This document shows positions 5,405-5,982 of a stretch of 5,982 nucleotides of DNA, one piece after another (the stretch's first letter is position 1; every line of letters starts with the position of its first letter). Position numbers and translations under genes: made by a program. Where the stretch lies: NCBI GenBank assembly GCA_001507935.1, contig LGET01000100.1, positions 1-5,982 on the forward strand, given 5' to 3'. Source of the DNA: Thermococcales archaeon 44_46 (GTDB lineage: Archaea > Methanobacteriota_B > Thermococci > Thermococcales > Thermococcaceae). The notes below the pieces were generated by a model. That model was not told the origin of the DNA. It made no database searches and saw only the letters and a program-made list of their open reading frames with translations.

Positions 5405-5982
5405 ATGAGAAAAACCAAATACTACTCATATGTGGTTGGAGAACTCCCAAAGGGATGCCAGCTGTGCGTTCAGGGGGCGAAGCTGGTACTCTTTACGACT
5501 GGGGTTTGCCCCAGAGATTGTTTCTACTGCCCCCTCAGCCCTTGGAGAAGAGAAGACGTCAGCTATGCAAACGAGCGACCAGTAAAAAGCATAGATGATA
5601 TAATAGAAGAGGCTAAAATTCAAGACGCCTTAGGCGCTGGGGTTACCGGGGGGGATCCGCTTTCAAGAATAGATAGAACTGTAGAGTACATAAAAGCTCT
5701 AAAAGAGAACTTTGGAGAGAAGTTTCACATCCACCTTTACACTACCGGAGCATTAGCCACAAGAGAGAACCTTGAAAAGCTTTATTCTGCAGGTCTGGAT
5801 GAAATACGCTTCCATCCGGATATTTTTAATCCCAGCTCAAAGCTTCTCCAGAAAGAGCTTGAGAACATAAAAAATGCTTTTGATTTTGATTGGGACGTCG
5901 GCGGAGAAGTTCCGAGCGTTCCTGGGCAGGAAGAGAGGATTAAGTGGTTCGCCGAGTTCTTAGATTCCCACGGAGCAAAGTT
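5405..5982 (+). CDS. Radical SAM protein, COG2108-like, 3' end outside window
   Basis: The frame is open from the ATG at 5405 to the right edge, giving 192 residues of an unfinished protein. C35-P-R-D-C39-F-Y-C42 is the CxxxCxxC motif that holds the [4Fe-4S] cluster used to cleave S-adenosylmethionine. GVTGGDP (79-85) corresponds to the GGE/GGD SAM-binding motif. HIHLYTTGALA (109-119) and DEIRFHPDIF (132-141) fit later strands of the partial TIM barrel. An extra C18-x2-C21 lies before the cluster motif in KGCQLCVQGAKLVLF, a pattern I associate with the uncharacterised archaeal group COG2108, related to pyruvate formate-lyase activating enzymes. Substrate and product are unknown. The start is set by the match of the N-terminus to the family and by a promoter placed for a near-leaderless message. 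The gene follows the rqcH-coupled gene after 35 nt on the same strand. Confidence 0.88.
   Translation, partial: MRKTKYYSYVVGELPKGCQLCVQGAKLVLFTTGVCPRDCFYCPLSPWRREDVSYANERPVKSIDDIIEEAKIQDALGAGVTGGDPLSRIDRTVEYIKALKENFGEKFHIHLYTTGALATRENLEKLYSAGLDEIRFHPDIFNPSSKLLQKELENIKNAFDFDWDVGGEVPSVPGQEERIKWFAEFLDSHGAK

Noticed and set aside
5362..5598. 78-codon + strand open frame across the start of the radical SAM gene
   Set aside because: It is in a different frame from the clear CxxxCxxC/GGDP protein starting at 5405 and has no motif of its own.

Overview
The window is chromosomal DNA of a hyperthermophilic archaeon, almost certainly a member of Thermococcales (Thermococcus/Pyrococcus group). The signs are a GH57 glycogen branching enzyme with a C-terminal helix-hairpin-helix tail, an archaeal RqcH/NFACT protein, a COG2108-like archaeal radical SAM protein, Lys/Glu/Ile-rich proteins, GGAGGTG-type ribosome binding sites, and TATA-box promoters with very short leaders. 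The species cannot be named from the sequence alone.

Layout from left to right. (1) Positions 1-354, + strand: the 3' part of a small multi-pass membrane protein that enters from the left edge. (2) Positions 373-690, - strand: a P-II family signalling protein with a clearly shortened T-loop, convergent with the membrane protein across an 18-nt gap that holds a hairpin and a T-tract. (3) Positions 746-2743, - strand: GH57 1,4-alpha-glucan branching enzyme. P-II lies directly downstream of it on the same strand but seems to have its own promoter. (4) Positions 2744-2979: a 236-nt divergent intergenic region with promoters for the branching enzyme (left) and rqcH (right). Between them is a GC-rich hairpin resembling the right end of an IS200/IS605-type (tnpB) element with no transposon body. 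(5) Positions 2980-4932, + strand: RqcH. (6) Positions 4929-5369: an unrecognised 146-aa protein whose ATG overlaps the rqcH stop (ATGA), so the two form a translationally coupled pair. (7) Positions 5405-5982, + strand: the N-terminal 192 residues of a radical SAM protein that runs off the right edge and has its own near-leaderless promoter.

Functionally the left half concerns storage polysaccharide (branching enzyme) and possibly 2-oxoglutarate/adenylate sensing (P-II). The right half concerns ribosome-associated quality control (RqcH and a possible partner). There are no tRNA, rRNA or CRISPR features. Every gene looks intact apart from the two cut by the window edges. The most unusual points are the orphan transposon-end/omega-RNA-like hairpin, the short-loop P-II protein, and the unknown protein coupled to RqcH.
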